DNA of 16,419 nucleotides. It comes from JAXGVG01 sp040773965. GTDB taxonomy: Bacteria > Pseudomonadota > Alphaproteobacteria > UBA9219. The notes under the pieces were generated by a model that saw only the letters and a list, made by a program, of their open reading frames with translations, ran no database searches and was not told where the DNA came from. Of this stretch, positions 7,445-15,891 are shown piece after piece (the first letter of the stretch is position 1; every line of letters starts with the position of its first letter). Both the position numbers and the translations under genes were made by a program. Where the stretch lies: assembly GCA_040773965.1 (NCBI GenBank), contig JAXGVG010000027.1, positions 1-16,419 of the forward strand, read 5' to 3'.

Positions 7445-7766
7445 GGGGGGCTTCTGTTGCCCGGCGCCCCCCGAACCGCGTACTTGCGCACTGCCCTTAG
7501 GCCGCCAGGCGGCGATTAGGCAGCGACAGCGAGTTCAGCGTCAACGTTATCGTTGGCACTTAGTGAATTGACCCGATAACGGCGGTATCATGCCGGGCAA
7601 AAACCTTGTCTTTATTGCGCACGTCGATCCTGTTTCGCCCCCACAACAAAAGCCCGAAAAGACCCATTATGTCCGGCTTCTGATGGTGGAGGCGCCGGGT
7701 ACCGCCCCCGGGTCCGTAGCGCCTATGCCACAAGGCGTTTATCACCATAGCTGGCAAGCCAGCCCT
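7445..7766 (-). ncRNA. ssrA: Circularly permuted two-piece tmRNA
   Basis: Read on the minus strand, the acceptor piece comes first (about 7765 to 7684), ending CGCCTCC-ACCA with an encoded CCA. An excised spacer (7683-7643) follows, and then the coding piece starts GGGGGCGAAACAGGATCGAC at 7642. The two ends pair as a seven-base acceptor stem, GGGGGCG (7642-7636) with CGCCTCC (7694-7688). The third pair is a G-U wobble, the alanine identity element expected for AlaRS charging. The tag frame ANDNVDAELAVAA ends with TAA at 7516-7518. A GGGGGGC/GCCCCCC hairpin (7445-7451 with 7466-7472) closes the 3' side and may be the mature end helix or a terminator. The permuted order is a hallmark of Alphaproteobacteria. 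The molecule rescues stalled ribosomes and marks the products for ClpXP. The ends of the mature pieces are approximate. Confidence 0.93.
7516..7557 (-). other. tmRNA proteolysis-tag reading frame
   Basis: Starting at a GCC resume codon (7557-7555), the frame encodes ANDNVDAELAVAA and stops with TAA. The N-terminal AND(N) portion is the part expected to contact SspB, and the C-terminal AVAA is the ClpX degron. The AND.....A(V/L)AA form is typical of alphaproteobacterial tags. Confidence 0.92.
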
Positions 7767-7769
7767 AAG

Positions 7770-7778
7770 AATATAGCA
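7770..7778 (-). promoter_or_regulatory. Extended -10 promoter of ssrA
   Basis: On the minus strand TGC-TATATT (7778-7770) is an extended -10 element lying four to seven bases before the first G residues of the acceptor piece (7765-7763). No good -35 is seen at 17 bases, which is acceptable for an extended -10 promoter. The gene is divergent from the thyX-like gene. Confidence 0.5.
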
Positions 7779-7924
7779 CAGAAAACTTAAAGAAAAAGAT
7801 CAAGAAAAAGTTTCCCTGTTAAATCAGCCTTTTGGCCCTCCTTTTTCATCTTCCAAATGACTTGATCCTGAAGCGATTTCATGGCGTTTTGGTAGGCGCT
7901 CTTTATGTCATCAAAGGACCTTCC

Positions 7925-8776
7925 ATGACCCATGAAATCTTCGTCGTCGACGATCGGCACCCGGAAGATCTGGCCATGCTTCAGGCGCTCTATTCGCGGA
8001 GTCCGGCCAGCGTCGTCACGCACCTCGACAAGCTCAAGGAGTCGGGCAGCGGCAAGTTCATGGATCAGTTCTACGTAGGCTACGGCCATGCCTCGATCGG
8101 CGATTGCGGTACGACGACGTGCTTTGTCGAACAGGTATCCATGCTCGTGGCCAAAGCCATTCAGGACAACCCTCTCTATAACGGTCAGGAAGCCTCGACG
8201 CGCTATCTCGGCTTTGCTCAACAAGCCATCATCGATCCTTACGAAAACGCCGCCAGCGCGGCTATCCAGAATCGCTGGATGGAGCTTTACAACGAAGCGC
8301 TCCAACGGCTTCTCGTCGGCCTGCAAAACAAATATCCCTTCGATCCTGCCGAATATAAAAACGAAAAAGTCTGGCAGAACACGCTGAAGGCGCGGGCTTT
8401 CGACATTGCCCGAAGCCTGCTGCCCATCGGCACGACAACGCTGTTAAGCTGGACGACTTCGCTGCGGCAGGCCCGCGATCATCTGCGCCGCCTGAAACAT
8501 CACCCGCTGCCGGAAGTGCGAAATGTCGCGCAATCCATCCATGTAAAACTGATTGAGCGATACCCGCACAGCTTCCGCGCCGATGACATGAAAGTGGACG
8601 ACTCGTCGCCCGTCAACGTCTACGGAGCAAAGTTCGCAACGCAAAATACCTTTCAAACAGCGGACGAAATCATCCGGTGTTTTTCCCTGAAGCCCTCGGA
8701 CATGAAACAGCTTGAGGCGGGCGAACTTGTGACGCGCCGCGACGCCATCGACCTCAAAGGCCTGCAATCCTTTTAA
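7925..8776 (+). CDS. ThyX-like protein, N-terminal half of a split tandem-domain gene
   Basis: This 283-residue product carries the first ThyX-like domain of a long alternative thymidylate-synthase-like protein. 'GYGHASIGD' (52-60) and 'NGQEASTRYLGF' (86-97) are recognisable ThyX elements; the second resembles the E-x-S-x-R-Y half of the flavin/dUMP-binding motif. Classical ThyX makes dTMP from dUMP with FAD and methylene-tetrahydrofolate; whether this long form does so is not known to me. ATG 7925 is chosen for its AAAGGA at 6-7 bases; longer frames to 7832 would add 31 residues unlike the family. The frame ends at TAA 8774-8776, but the same frame continues directly into the second domain, so the two were almost certainly one gene. 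Confidence 0.8.
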   Translation: MTHEIFVVDDRHPEDLAMLQALYSRSPASVVTHLDKLKESGSGKFMDQFYVGYGHASIGDCGTTTCFVEQVSMLVAKAIQDNPLYNGQEASTRYLGFAQQAIIDPYENAASAAIQNRWMELYNEALQRLLVGLQNKYPFDPAEYKNEKVWQNTLKARAFDIARSLLPIGTTTLLSWTTSLRQARDHLRRLKHHPLPEVRNVAQSIHVKLIERYPHSFRADDMKVDDSSPVNVYGAKFATQNTFQTADEIIRCFSLKPSDMKQLEAGELVTRRDAIDLKGLQSF

Positions 8777-9325
8777 AAGGAGACGCTGGCGGCGCGCCCG
8801 GCGCGCATGCCGCTCCCGTGGCGGCTGGAGGCCTATGGACGCTATAATTTCCTTTTCCTGCTCGATTTCGGTTCTTTCCGCGACATACAACGCCACCGCA
8901 ACGGCGTTTGCCGAATGCCCGTCATCGAAGGCCGGTTCGGTCTCCATCCGTGGTACGTGAGCCAGTTCAAGGAACTTCTATCGCCTGCGGACTCTTCGGC
9001 CTTGCTCGACAACATAGCGGATCAGTTCGAACGCATCGCCTCTCTTGCCAAAGAAGGCATCGCAACATCGGCCTTGTACAGCCAGTACCTCTATCCCATG
9101 GGCGCCCAGGGTTTGGTGCAGGTGGCCTATTCGGTGCCGGAAACCGTTTATGTCGGCGAGCTGCGCTCCGGAAAAACCGTCCATCCGTCGCTCAGGCCCA
9201 TTGCCCAAAAGATGCTGCGAGTCCTGGAAAAAGACCTTCCCGGCGTTGCGTTGCACGGCGATATGGACGAGGAATGCTGGACCGCCAAACGCGGCGAACA
9301 GACAATCGCCGTCAAGGTTTCTTGA
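8777..9325 (+). CDS. ThyX-like protein, C-terminal half (in frame after an internal TAA)
   Basis: Starting directly after the TAA, the same frame runs 182 codons. The first ATG is at 8807, giving 172 residues. It holds the RHR half of the ThyX signature in 'DFGSFRDIQRHRNGVCRMP' (RHR at 29-31 from the ATG), followed by 'FGLHPWYV' and a conserved-looking tail with 'YLYPMGAQGLVQVAYSVPETVYVGELRSGK'. An AAAAGGAG string (8775-8782) overlaps the stop but lies 24 bases from ATG 8807, too far for normal initiation; CTG 8786 would be very close to it. The half shows no further lesions. It is either separately translated, reached by readthrough, or the result of a recent nonsense change or base-call error. 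Confidence 0.65.
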   Translation, partial: KETLAARPARMPLPWRLEAYGRYNFLFLLDFGSFRDIQRHRNGVCRMPVIEGRFGLHPWYVSQFKELLSPADSSALLDNIADQFERIASLAKEGIATSALYSQYLYPMGAQGLVQVAYSVPETVYVGELRSGKTVHPSLRPIAQKMLRVLEKDLPGVALHGDMDEECWTAKRGEQTIAVKVS

Positions 9326-9329
9326 GAAA

Positions 9330-9497
9330 TCAGCCCCCGAACGCGTCAACGACTCTTTGATACGCCTCCCTGAGCGTCACACCAACCATGGGAAGCGCGA
9401 CCGCGACCGCGATAACCAGAAGGGAGCAAATCAGGCCGTACTCAACGGCTGTCGCTCCATCGTCTCTCTGCAGAAAAAGTAAAAACTCTTTCGCCAT
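9330..9497 (-). CDS. Flp/Fap-type pilin (type IVb prepilin)
   Basis: A 55-residue prepilin in which a short basic and hydrophilic leader (MAKEFLLFLQRDDG) is followed by 'ATAVEYGLICSLLVIAVAVALP'. This is the Flp signature: cleavage after Gly14 by a TadV-type prepilin peptidase, Glu at +5 and Tyr at +6, then one hydrophobic assembly helix. Mature size would be 41 residues. Such pilins build Tad/Flp fibres for surface attachment. No tad, cpa or rcp genes are in the window, so this is an isolated pilin gene. It follows prfC on the same strand after 87 bases and converges on the ThyX-like gene with four bases between the stops. No strong Shine-Dalgarno is seen. Confidence 0.85.
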   Translation of the reverse strand: MAKEFLLFLQRDDGATAVEYGLICSLLVIAVAVALPMVGVTLREAYQRVVDAFGG

Positions 9498-9584
9498 CGC
9501 CGGGCCCCGTTTTTCCTATTATGCCGTCAAAGATGTGAAAGCACCCTTAACGATACCGGCAATTTTATACGGGTTTATTTGGAA

Positions 9585-11189
<1,605 letters not shown>

Positions 11190-11231
11190 GAGAGGAGATC
11201 GTTAGCAAAATTCATAACAAACAGTTAGCCC

Positions 11232-11549
11232 TTAATCCCTGTCGCCTTCCCTGTGAAACAAAGGGTAATAAGGCACAGGCTCGGGACGCACAATAACCAT
11301 TTCCTCACGTCCAAAATCGTAATTCGGTTGAGTCCGGTCGAAAACATCTGCACCCGGATCAAGCGTAGAAGGAACGGCCTTAAACATATCGGCGCCCCGG
11401 GCGCTGTCGCTGGACACGGAGGGACGGTCCGTCATATTCCAGCCGCCCTTGCCGAACATATCGCCGGAACGGTCCGTTTCCGCATAAACAGGCATTGCCA
11501 GCAGCAAGGCCAAACCGATAAATCCGGCTGTAATTGTCTTCATCTTCAT
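11232..11549 (-). CDS. Small exported protein with repeated G-x-D-(M/V)-F motif
   Basis: The 105-residue product has a signal peptide (MKMKTITAGFIGLALLLAMPVYA, cleavage before ETD). The mature ~82 residues contain three similar short units, 'SGDMFGKG', 'RGADMFKAV' and 'PGADVFDRT', and end in a basic/acidic tail after 'PEPVPYYPLF'. I do not recognise a family. ATG 11549 is chosen so that the positively charged MKMK opens the signal peptide; in-frame ATGs also exist at 11564 and 11543. It follows pleD within about 20 bases and precedes prfC, so it is likely cotranscribed with them. A periplasmic or surface role is inference. Confidence 0.6.
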   Translation of the reverse strand: MKMKTITAGFIGLALLLAMPVYAETDRSGDMFGKGGWNMTDRPSVSSDSARGADMFKAVPSTLDPGADVFDRTQPNYDFGREEMVIVRPEPVPYYPLFHREGDRD

Positions 11550-11567
11550 CGTTCCGAAATCCACAAA

Positions 11568-12947
11568 TTACGCACTAACTTCATTTTCACCGATAACCTT
11601 GTCGCGACCTTCCTGTTTAGCCTTATACAAGGCCGCATCGGCACGCTTTAAAATATAGTCAGCCGTATCAACACCTTCAAGTTTAATGGAAGCGACGCCT
11701 ATGCTGATCGTAACAGATAAGGGCTTCTCATAGCCAGGCAAAAAGAAGGGCACATTGGCAATAGCTCCGCGAAGGCGTTCGCCAACAGCCATGGCCGTTT
11801 TCAGCTCGCTTTCCGGCATAATGGCGACGAATTCCTCGCCGCCCGCCCGCACAACAAGATCCAGCGGCCGTAAACTTTGCGTGACACGCTTTACCACTTC
11901 TTTAAGAACGATATCCCCCATGGCATGGCCGTATGTATCGTTAATTTTTTTGAAGAAATCGATATCAAAATAGAGCACGGACATGGGATGTTTGTCCGTA
12001 CAGAATCTTCCCATCATTTTAGGCAAATGCGCGTCCAGATAGCGGCGGTTGAAGGCCCCTGTCAATGGATCTACAAGAGCCAGCGAAAGACTCTGCTCAT
12101 AATTTTGTCTTAAACGGTCGTAATGATGTTTTTGCCGTAGCTGGGTGCGCGCACGTGCAACCAGTTCACTTCCCTCGATCGGCCTGAGCAGGTAATCATT
12201 CGCGCCCAAATCGAGTCCTTTCGCCACCTGGTCGATTTCACCCTCATTCGCCATCAAAAGAATGGGCAATGTGCGCGTTGCTTCGCGCGCACGCAATTGG
12301 CCGCATAATAAAAGACCGTCGTCGTTCTGAAGGTCCAGACTGGTCATAACCAGATCATATGTGCCTTTTTGCGCTTCCTCGATCGCCACTTTAACGGAAT
12401 CGACGCAGAAAGACGTTAATTGGATCGATTCCAGAAAATTCTGAACCGCCCGCCGGTCTTCGGGATTGTCTTCCAGAAGCAAAACCCGTCCGCCGGGGAC
12501 CGATTCCTCCTGAACGCCGGGGGTGACGGCGAATTCTGCCGCCGTGGCCTCGCGCCGCCGCCATTCATCCATCATCATCTTCAGCCGCAGCAAAGAACGC
12601 ACGCGCGCCATTAAGGCAATGTCATTGATGGGCTTGGTCAGAAAATCGTCCGCACCGGCCTCAAGGCCATGCACCCGGTCGCTTAGATCCGACAGCGCGG
12701 TTACCATAATAATGGGGATATGCGCCGTGGCAGGATTGGCCTTAAGCCGCCGGCAAACCTCAAAGCCGTCTATTTCCGGCATCATGACGTCCAGAAGGAT
12801 CAAGTCGGGACTATCGGCCTCGGCCATTTGCATAGCCTGAACGCCGTTCTCGGCCGTGCTGACGTAATAATAATCGCGCGTCAGTTTGGCGGCCAGCAAT
12901 TTTACGTTCAGCGGATTATCATCAACGACAAGCAAACGCGCCGACAT
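11568..12947 (-). CDS. pleD: PleD-type response regulator / diguanylate cyclase (REC-REC-GGDEF)
   Basis: The 459-residue protein makes c-di-GMP from two GTP when phosphorylated and dimerised; in Caulobacter it drives the swarmer-to-stalked transition. REC1 (about 3-120) is intact, with acidic residues D9-D10, phospho-acceptor D53 in 'LLDVMMP', and K105. REC2 (about 154-270) appears degenerate: Ser203 falls at the phospho-acceptor position and Arg256 replaces the usual Lys, as expected for a dimerisation adaptor. The GGDEF domain (about 290-455) has an active GGEEF loop at 369-373 and the RxxD inhibitory site RPLD at 360-363, five residues upstream, implying product feedback inhibition. It follows divK after 11 bases. 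Confidence 0.95.
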   Translation of the reverse strand: MSARLLVVDDNPLNVKLLAAKLTRDYYYVSTAENGVQAMQMAEADSPDLILLDVMMPEIDGFEVCRRLKANPATAHIPIIMVTALSDLSDRVHGLEAGADDFLTKPINDIALMARVRSLLRLKMMMDEWRRREATAAEFAVTPGVQEESVPGGRVLLLEDNPEDRRAVQNFLESIQLTSFCVDSVKVAIEEAQKGTYDLVMTSLDLQNDDGLLLCGQLRAREATRTLPILLMANEGEIDQVAKGLDLGANDYLLRPIEGSELVARARTQLRQKHHYDRLRQNYEQSLSLALVDPLTGAFNRRYLDAHLPKMMGRFCTDKHPMSVLYFDIDFFKKINDTYGHAMGDIVLKEVVKRVTQSLRPLDLVVRAGGEEFVAIMPESELKTAMAVGERLRGAIANVPFFLPGYEKPLSVTISIGVASIKLEGVDTADYILKRADAALYKAKQEGRDKVIGENEVSA

Positions 12948-12958
12948 CGGTCAGATCC

Positions 12959-13351
12959 TCATATTACCGTATCTGTTTCAAGAAAACTTTTTATCGTGCT
13001 GACAAATCCGCCTACGGAAATGGGCTTGGCCAAATAAGCGTTACATCCTGCCGCGCGAATTTTGTCCTCGTCGCCTTTCATGGCAAAAGCCGTCACGGCA
13101 ATAATGGGAATATGCTGAAGTTCGGGATCCTGCCGGATCCAGCGCGTCACTTCCAGCCCCGAGACCTCGGGAAGCTGGATATCCATGATGATGAGATGGG
13201 GCCTGTGCCGCCGACAAAGCTCCAGAACATCCATCCCGTCGGATGCGCTGATAGTCGCATAGCCATGCGCTTCCAGAAGATCGTGGAAGAGCTTCATGTT
13301 GAGTTCGTTGTCCTCAACAATCAAAACACATTTTTTTTGCGCGTACGCCAT
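12959..13351 (-). CDS. divK: DivK single-domain response regulator
   Basis: The 130-residue protein is a lone receiver domain, the size of DivK. Acidic pocket residues are E13-D14, the phospho-acceptor is D57 in 'IIMDIQLPEVSG', Thr87 lies in 'AVTAFA', and K109 is in 'AKPIS'. In Alphaproteobacteria DivK is phosphorylated by polar histidine kinases (DivJ/PleC type) and controls CtrA activity through DivL-CckA. The location directly before pleD is the standard arrangement and the two share those kinases. The likely promoter lies just upstream with a CtrA-like box. Confidence 0.93.
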   Translation of the reverse strand: MAYAQKKCVLIVEDNELNMKLFHDLLEAHGYATISASDGMDVLELCRRHRPHLIIMDIQLPEVSGLEVTRWIRQDPELQHIPIIAVTAFAMKGDEDKIRAAGCNAYLAKPISVGGFVSTIKSFLETDTVI

Positions 13352-13382
13352 GACGATTTAAGAATCAGGAAAACTTCCGGCG

Positions 13383-13414
13383 ATTAGACAAGAAAAACCT
13401 TAGCATCCTCTTAA
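13383..13414 (-). promoter_or_regulatory. Possible CtrA-activated promoter of divK-pleD
   Basis: On the minus strand TTAAGAGGATGCTAA (13414-13400) is a one-mismatch version of the CtrA box TTAA-N7-TTAA. Eleven bases downstream is TCTAAT (13388-13383), a plausible -10. The box covers the position of a -35 (13411-13406), the usual geometry for CtrA activation. The start would fall about 25 bases before the divK ATG. This is a motif reading only. Confidence 0.35.
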
Positions 13415-13418
13415 GGTT
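13390..13418 (-). terminator. Possible terminator of the hydrolase-fold gene
   Basis: AACCTTA (minus 13418-13412) pairs with TAAGGTT (13402-13396) across a nine-base loop. The minus-strand continuation is TTTTTCTTG, so the element could end transcription of the gene stopping at 13501 before divK. It occupies the same bases as the CtrA-like box, so one reading may be accidental. Confidence 0.5.
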
Positions 13419-13500
13419 GCCCCCCTCTTGTTAAATCCGGGAACGAAAGACCTTCGGAGGCCAGTTCGTAATTTTTACAAGGTTTTTCAGTCAATTGGCC

Positions 13501-14970
13501 CTAATGAGGCATAAGGGTCGATGAACAGGTTCCATCGCCAAAAAGCACCGATTGGCCGCAATAAGACCCCAGCAGAGCAACGGGATCGTAACCCGCATTC
13601 GGTATGCGGGCGAACGTGTGCGTCGCCTCGGCGGATTCGCCGAAACTCATCCGAAGATAGCGTTCATAGTTCCGGCCTCGGGTTAAACGATCTTTTCCTT
13701 GCATGTTCGCCGCGCATCCCCGGTCAAGAAACATGTCGGATGGAATTTTTTCGCTCAGCAAATACATGACTCGCCGTTCCGGATAACGCAGCCGTATCGC
13801 ATTGGTTCCTGCGCGGCGCGCATAGGCAATCAGGTTGCCAAGGCCGTAAGGAAAGTCATTCAGGCCGCGGCATGAGGACGCTTGCGGTATGGCAAAAGTG
13901 GATCCCGCCGCCGCCGGACGCAAACCCGTGAAATAAAGGTACGAAGAAGCGTTCGCGACAAGATAGCGGACCGGCAACCCTTCCATTGTGAGCAAATCCG
14001 GCGATTGCCCCACCGCCACGTAACGCTGAACGAAATCGGCCCCCATGCCGTGCCCGGCTATGATGACTTGCTGAAGTTGCGGAAAGCTTCGCCGGTCCGC
14101 AAGATAAAGCAATAAAAGGTCAATGGCCGTGAAGGAACTGATCCCTCCCTGCCGCAAGGGCGCTATGGAGTCGCCCCCGACCTGCCAACTCCCGCCCATG
14201 CCGTTTTGGCCGTTGCCTAAAGGCCAACGGGCGATGGCTTTGCCCTCGTCGGGCAAATGCGCGGCAAAGCGCCTGATATCGACGTCAAGCGGAAATTGGG
14301 GCGCAACAACAAGCGTCGCGCCATTGTCGTTTCCCGCCAGAGTCGTCAGCATGGCGACGCCATCGCTGGCGTTGCGCGAAAGATCGTGAATGAAGATAAT
14401 AGCGCGTTGCGTGCCGCTCTGATCCGCCATCAAGGCGCGATTGCTGGCGTAAGGAAGCCACTGCGCAACGGCTCCCTGTGCGGCATTCAGAGGAAGAATG
14501 GGGAAAAATCCCGTCGCCAAAACGGCCGCTGGAACTTTTGCCATAAGGGCGTCGGCCTCCAATGTCCCCGGATCCAGCGGCGGCAAGAACGTTTGCACGG
14601 CGTCCGTTTGAGAAGATTGCTCCGGCGCAGCCACGCCGCGCGCCCCCGCCCCCCAACGAGGCTCCTGAACATCGGGAACATAAGGCGAGGGATAGACGCG
14701 GTAGGGCGCAGGAGGGGCCGAAGCCGTTTCCGGCGAAGCGGCCTTTAATGCTGCAGGTTTCGTTTTCTTTTCATCGGCCAGTGGCGTTTCGCCGGGATCT
14801 TCTTTTTCCGGCTGTTTTCCGGTGTCCCATGCCTTTTGCGCAGGCACCTCCGGCCAATCGGCCGTGGACTTTGCCACAGCCGGGCTTTCCGCCACGCATC
14901 CCAGGAAGATAACCAGCAACAGGCCCCAAAGGAGGCTTTGAATTTCAACTTGTCTCCGCAGCGGCATCAT
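13501..14970 (-). CDS. Exported alpha/beta-hydrolase-fold protein with apparently lost catalytic triad
   Basis: About 489 residues. A hydrophobic N-terminal segment ('SLLWGLLLVIFLGC') is a signal anchor or a lipoprotein-like signal, with Cys in an imperfect lipobox. A low-complexity Pro/Ala/Lys/Glu region follows (to about residue 130), then an alpha/beta-hydrolase-like domain. Family-like segments are 'AIIFIHDLSRNA', 'VIIAGHGMGADFVQRY', 'RYLVANASSYLYF', 'NDFPYGLGNLIAYA', and 'GCAANMQGKDRLTRGRNYERYL'. In related hydrolases the elbow reads GHSxGG and the late loop reads GHD; here the elbow is GHGMG (Gly308 at the nucleophile) and the loop is 'NAGYDP' (Tyr461). It is therefore probably not a serine hydrolase. 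ATG 14970 is chosen for an AGGA about 11 bases upstream; ATG 14988 and GTG 15009 are alternatives. Confidence 0.65.
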   Translation of the reverse strand: MMPLRRQVEIQSLLWGLLLVIFLGCVAESPAVAKSTADWPEVPAQKAWDTGKQPEKEDPGETPLADEKKTKPAALKAASPETASAPPAPYRVYPSPYVPDVQEPRWGAGARGVAAPEQSSQTDAVQTFLPPLDPGTLEADALMAKVPAAVLATGFFPILPLNAAQGAVAQWLPYASNRALMADQSGTQRAIIFIHDLSRNASDGVAMLTTLAGNDNGATLVVAPQFPLDVDIRRFAAHLPDEGKAIARWPLGNGQNGMGGSWQVGGDSIAPLRQGGISSFTAIDLLLLYLADRRSFPQLQQVIIAGHGMGADFVQRYVAVGQSPDLLTMEGLPVRYLVANASSYLYFTGLRPAAAGSTFAIPQASSCRGLNDFPYGLGNLIAYARRAGTNAIRLRYPERRVMYLLSEKIPSDMFLDRGCAANMQGKDRLTRGRNYERYLRMSFGESAEATHTFARIPNAGYDPVALLGSYCGQSVLFGDGTCSSTLMPH

Positions 14971-15123
14971 GGAAAATTGGATCCTCATGCAAAGCCGGTA
15001 GCTTACCACCAGATTCTCGAAAAAGCGAAGCCTTGACTGATCTTCCCATGACCTGTCTTTCGCCCTTTCTTACGGCCTTTTTGGCGGGTTATTCGCCGCA
15101 CGTCCGGCAAAGCGAGTTCTGAA

Positions 15124-15891
15124 ATGTTCGGTAAACGCATTCTCATTCTCGCCCCGCATCCCGACGACGAGGTTGTTGCCTGCGCCGCCGCAATTGGCCG
15201 GGCACGGGAAGAAGGCGCAACTCTTTTTGTTTTTTTCCCGACTCACGGATGCGTCGCGCGCGAAACACTATGGCCATGGCAGCGGCGATGTTACGATTTT
15301 TATGTCAAACGCCGCCTCGGCGAAGCGGAGCAGACAGCTCATTACCTCGGAATAACGGCTGTCAACCGTCCTTTAAGGCCCGCGCGTTTTTTGTGGCGGC
15401 AATTGCCGGGCGTTTACGCCGAAGTTCAGCTGGCCATCGCCACCTGTCAAATCGACCAGATTTGGACTCCGGCCTATGAAGGCGGCAACGCCGACCACGA
15501 TGCATTGAATGCCATGGCAAGCCGATTGACCTCCAAATTGAACGTTCTGGAATTCGCCGAGTACAACTTTAACGGCGGCAAAATCAGGTCTCAGCAATTC
15601 CCTTTCCCCAACGGCACGGAGCAGACGCTTGTTCTCACCCCGCATGAGCAGGAATACAAACGCGCGGCGCTTGAAATCTACAAATCGGAAAAAAGGAATT
15701 TGAATTACGTGGACGTCCGGCAGGAATGCTTCCGCCCTCTTGCAGCGTATGACTACAGCCAACCGCCCCACCCGGGAACTTTGTGGTACACGCGTTTTCA
15801 TTGTGTGCCGTTCCGCCATCCCCGCGTGGATTTCACCAAACCGGCGGACGTAACGGCAGTCATCACACGCTATCTGTCTTCGGCCCCTTAA
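15124..15891 (+). CDS. PIG-L family (LmbE-like) deacetylase
   Basis: The 255-residue protein belongs to the zinc-dependent GlcNAc-PI de-N-acetylase superfamily. The metal-binding motif is 'APHPDDE' at 10-16 (His plus two Asp), immediately after the first beta strand 'RILIL'. The third ligand and associated residues lie in 'PAYEGGNADHDALN'. The superfamily hydrolyses N-acetyl groups from sugars or sugar conjugates, so a cell-envelope glycan or secondary-metabolite substrate is possible, but the substrate cannot be read from sequence. No signal peptide is present, so it acts in the cytoplasm. It is divergent from the hydrolase-fold gene and its stop codon overlaps that of the convergent DUF4405 gene. 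The Shine-Dalgarno before ATG 15124 is weak (AAAGCGAG). Confidence 0.85.
   Translation: MFGKRILILAPHPDDEVVACAAAIGRAREEGATLFVFFPTHGCVARETLWPWQRRCYDFYVKRRLGEAEQTAHYLGITAVNRPLRPARFLWRQLPGVYAEVQLAIATCQIDQIWTPAYEGGNADHDALNAMASRLTSKLNVLEFAEYNFNGGKIRSQQFPFPNGTEQTLVLTPHEQEYKRAALEIYKSEKRNLNYVDVRQECFRPLAAYDYSQPPHPGTLWYTRFHCVPFRHPRVDFTKPADVTAVITRYLSSAP

Noticed and set aside
7590..7790. A 66-codon plus-strand frame in the ssrA region
   Set aside because: It is the complement of the tmRNA gene; its codons reflect the acceptor and coding pieces rather than a protein.
7787..8326. A 179-codon open frame on the minus strand opposite the thyX-like gene
   Set aside because: It overlaps the well-supported ThyX-like domain and has no recognisable motifs; its end lies in the ssrA promoter region.
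8774..8776. Reassignment of TAA as a sense codon
   Set aside because: Several well-supported genes here, such as cfa, truA and pleD, end with TAA at their expected length, so TAA is a normal stop in this genome.
8771..8782. Programmed frameshift at TTTTAAAAGG in the thyX-like gene
   Set aside because: The second domain is in the same frame as the first, so no shift is needed; the break is a plain in-frame TAA.
15048..15122. A 24-codon frame (MTCLSPFLTAFLAG...) ending two bases before the PIG-L ATG
   Set aside because: There is no Shine-Dalgarno and no distinctive composition; proximity alone is not enough to call it a leader peptide.
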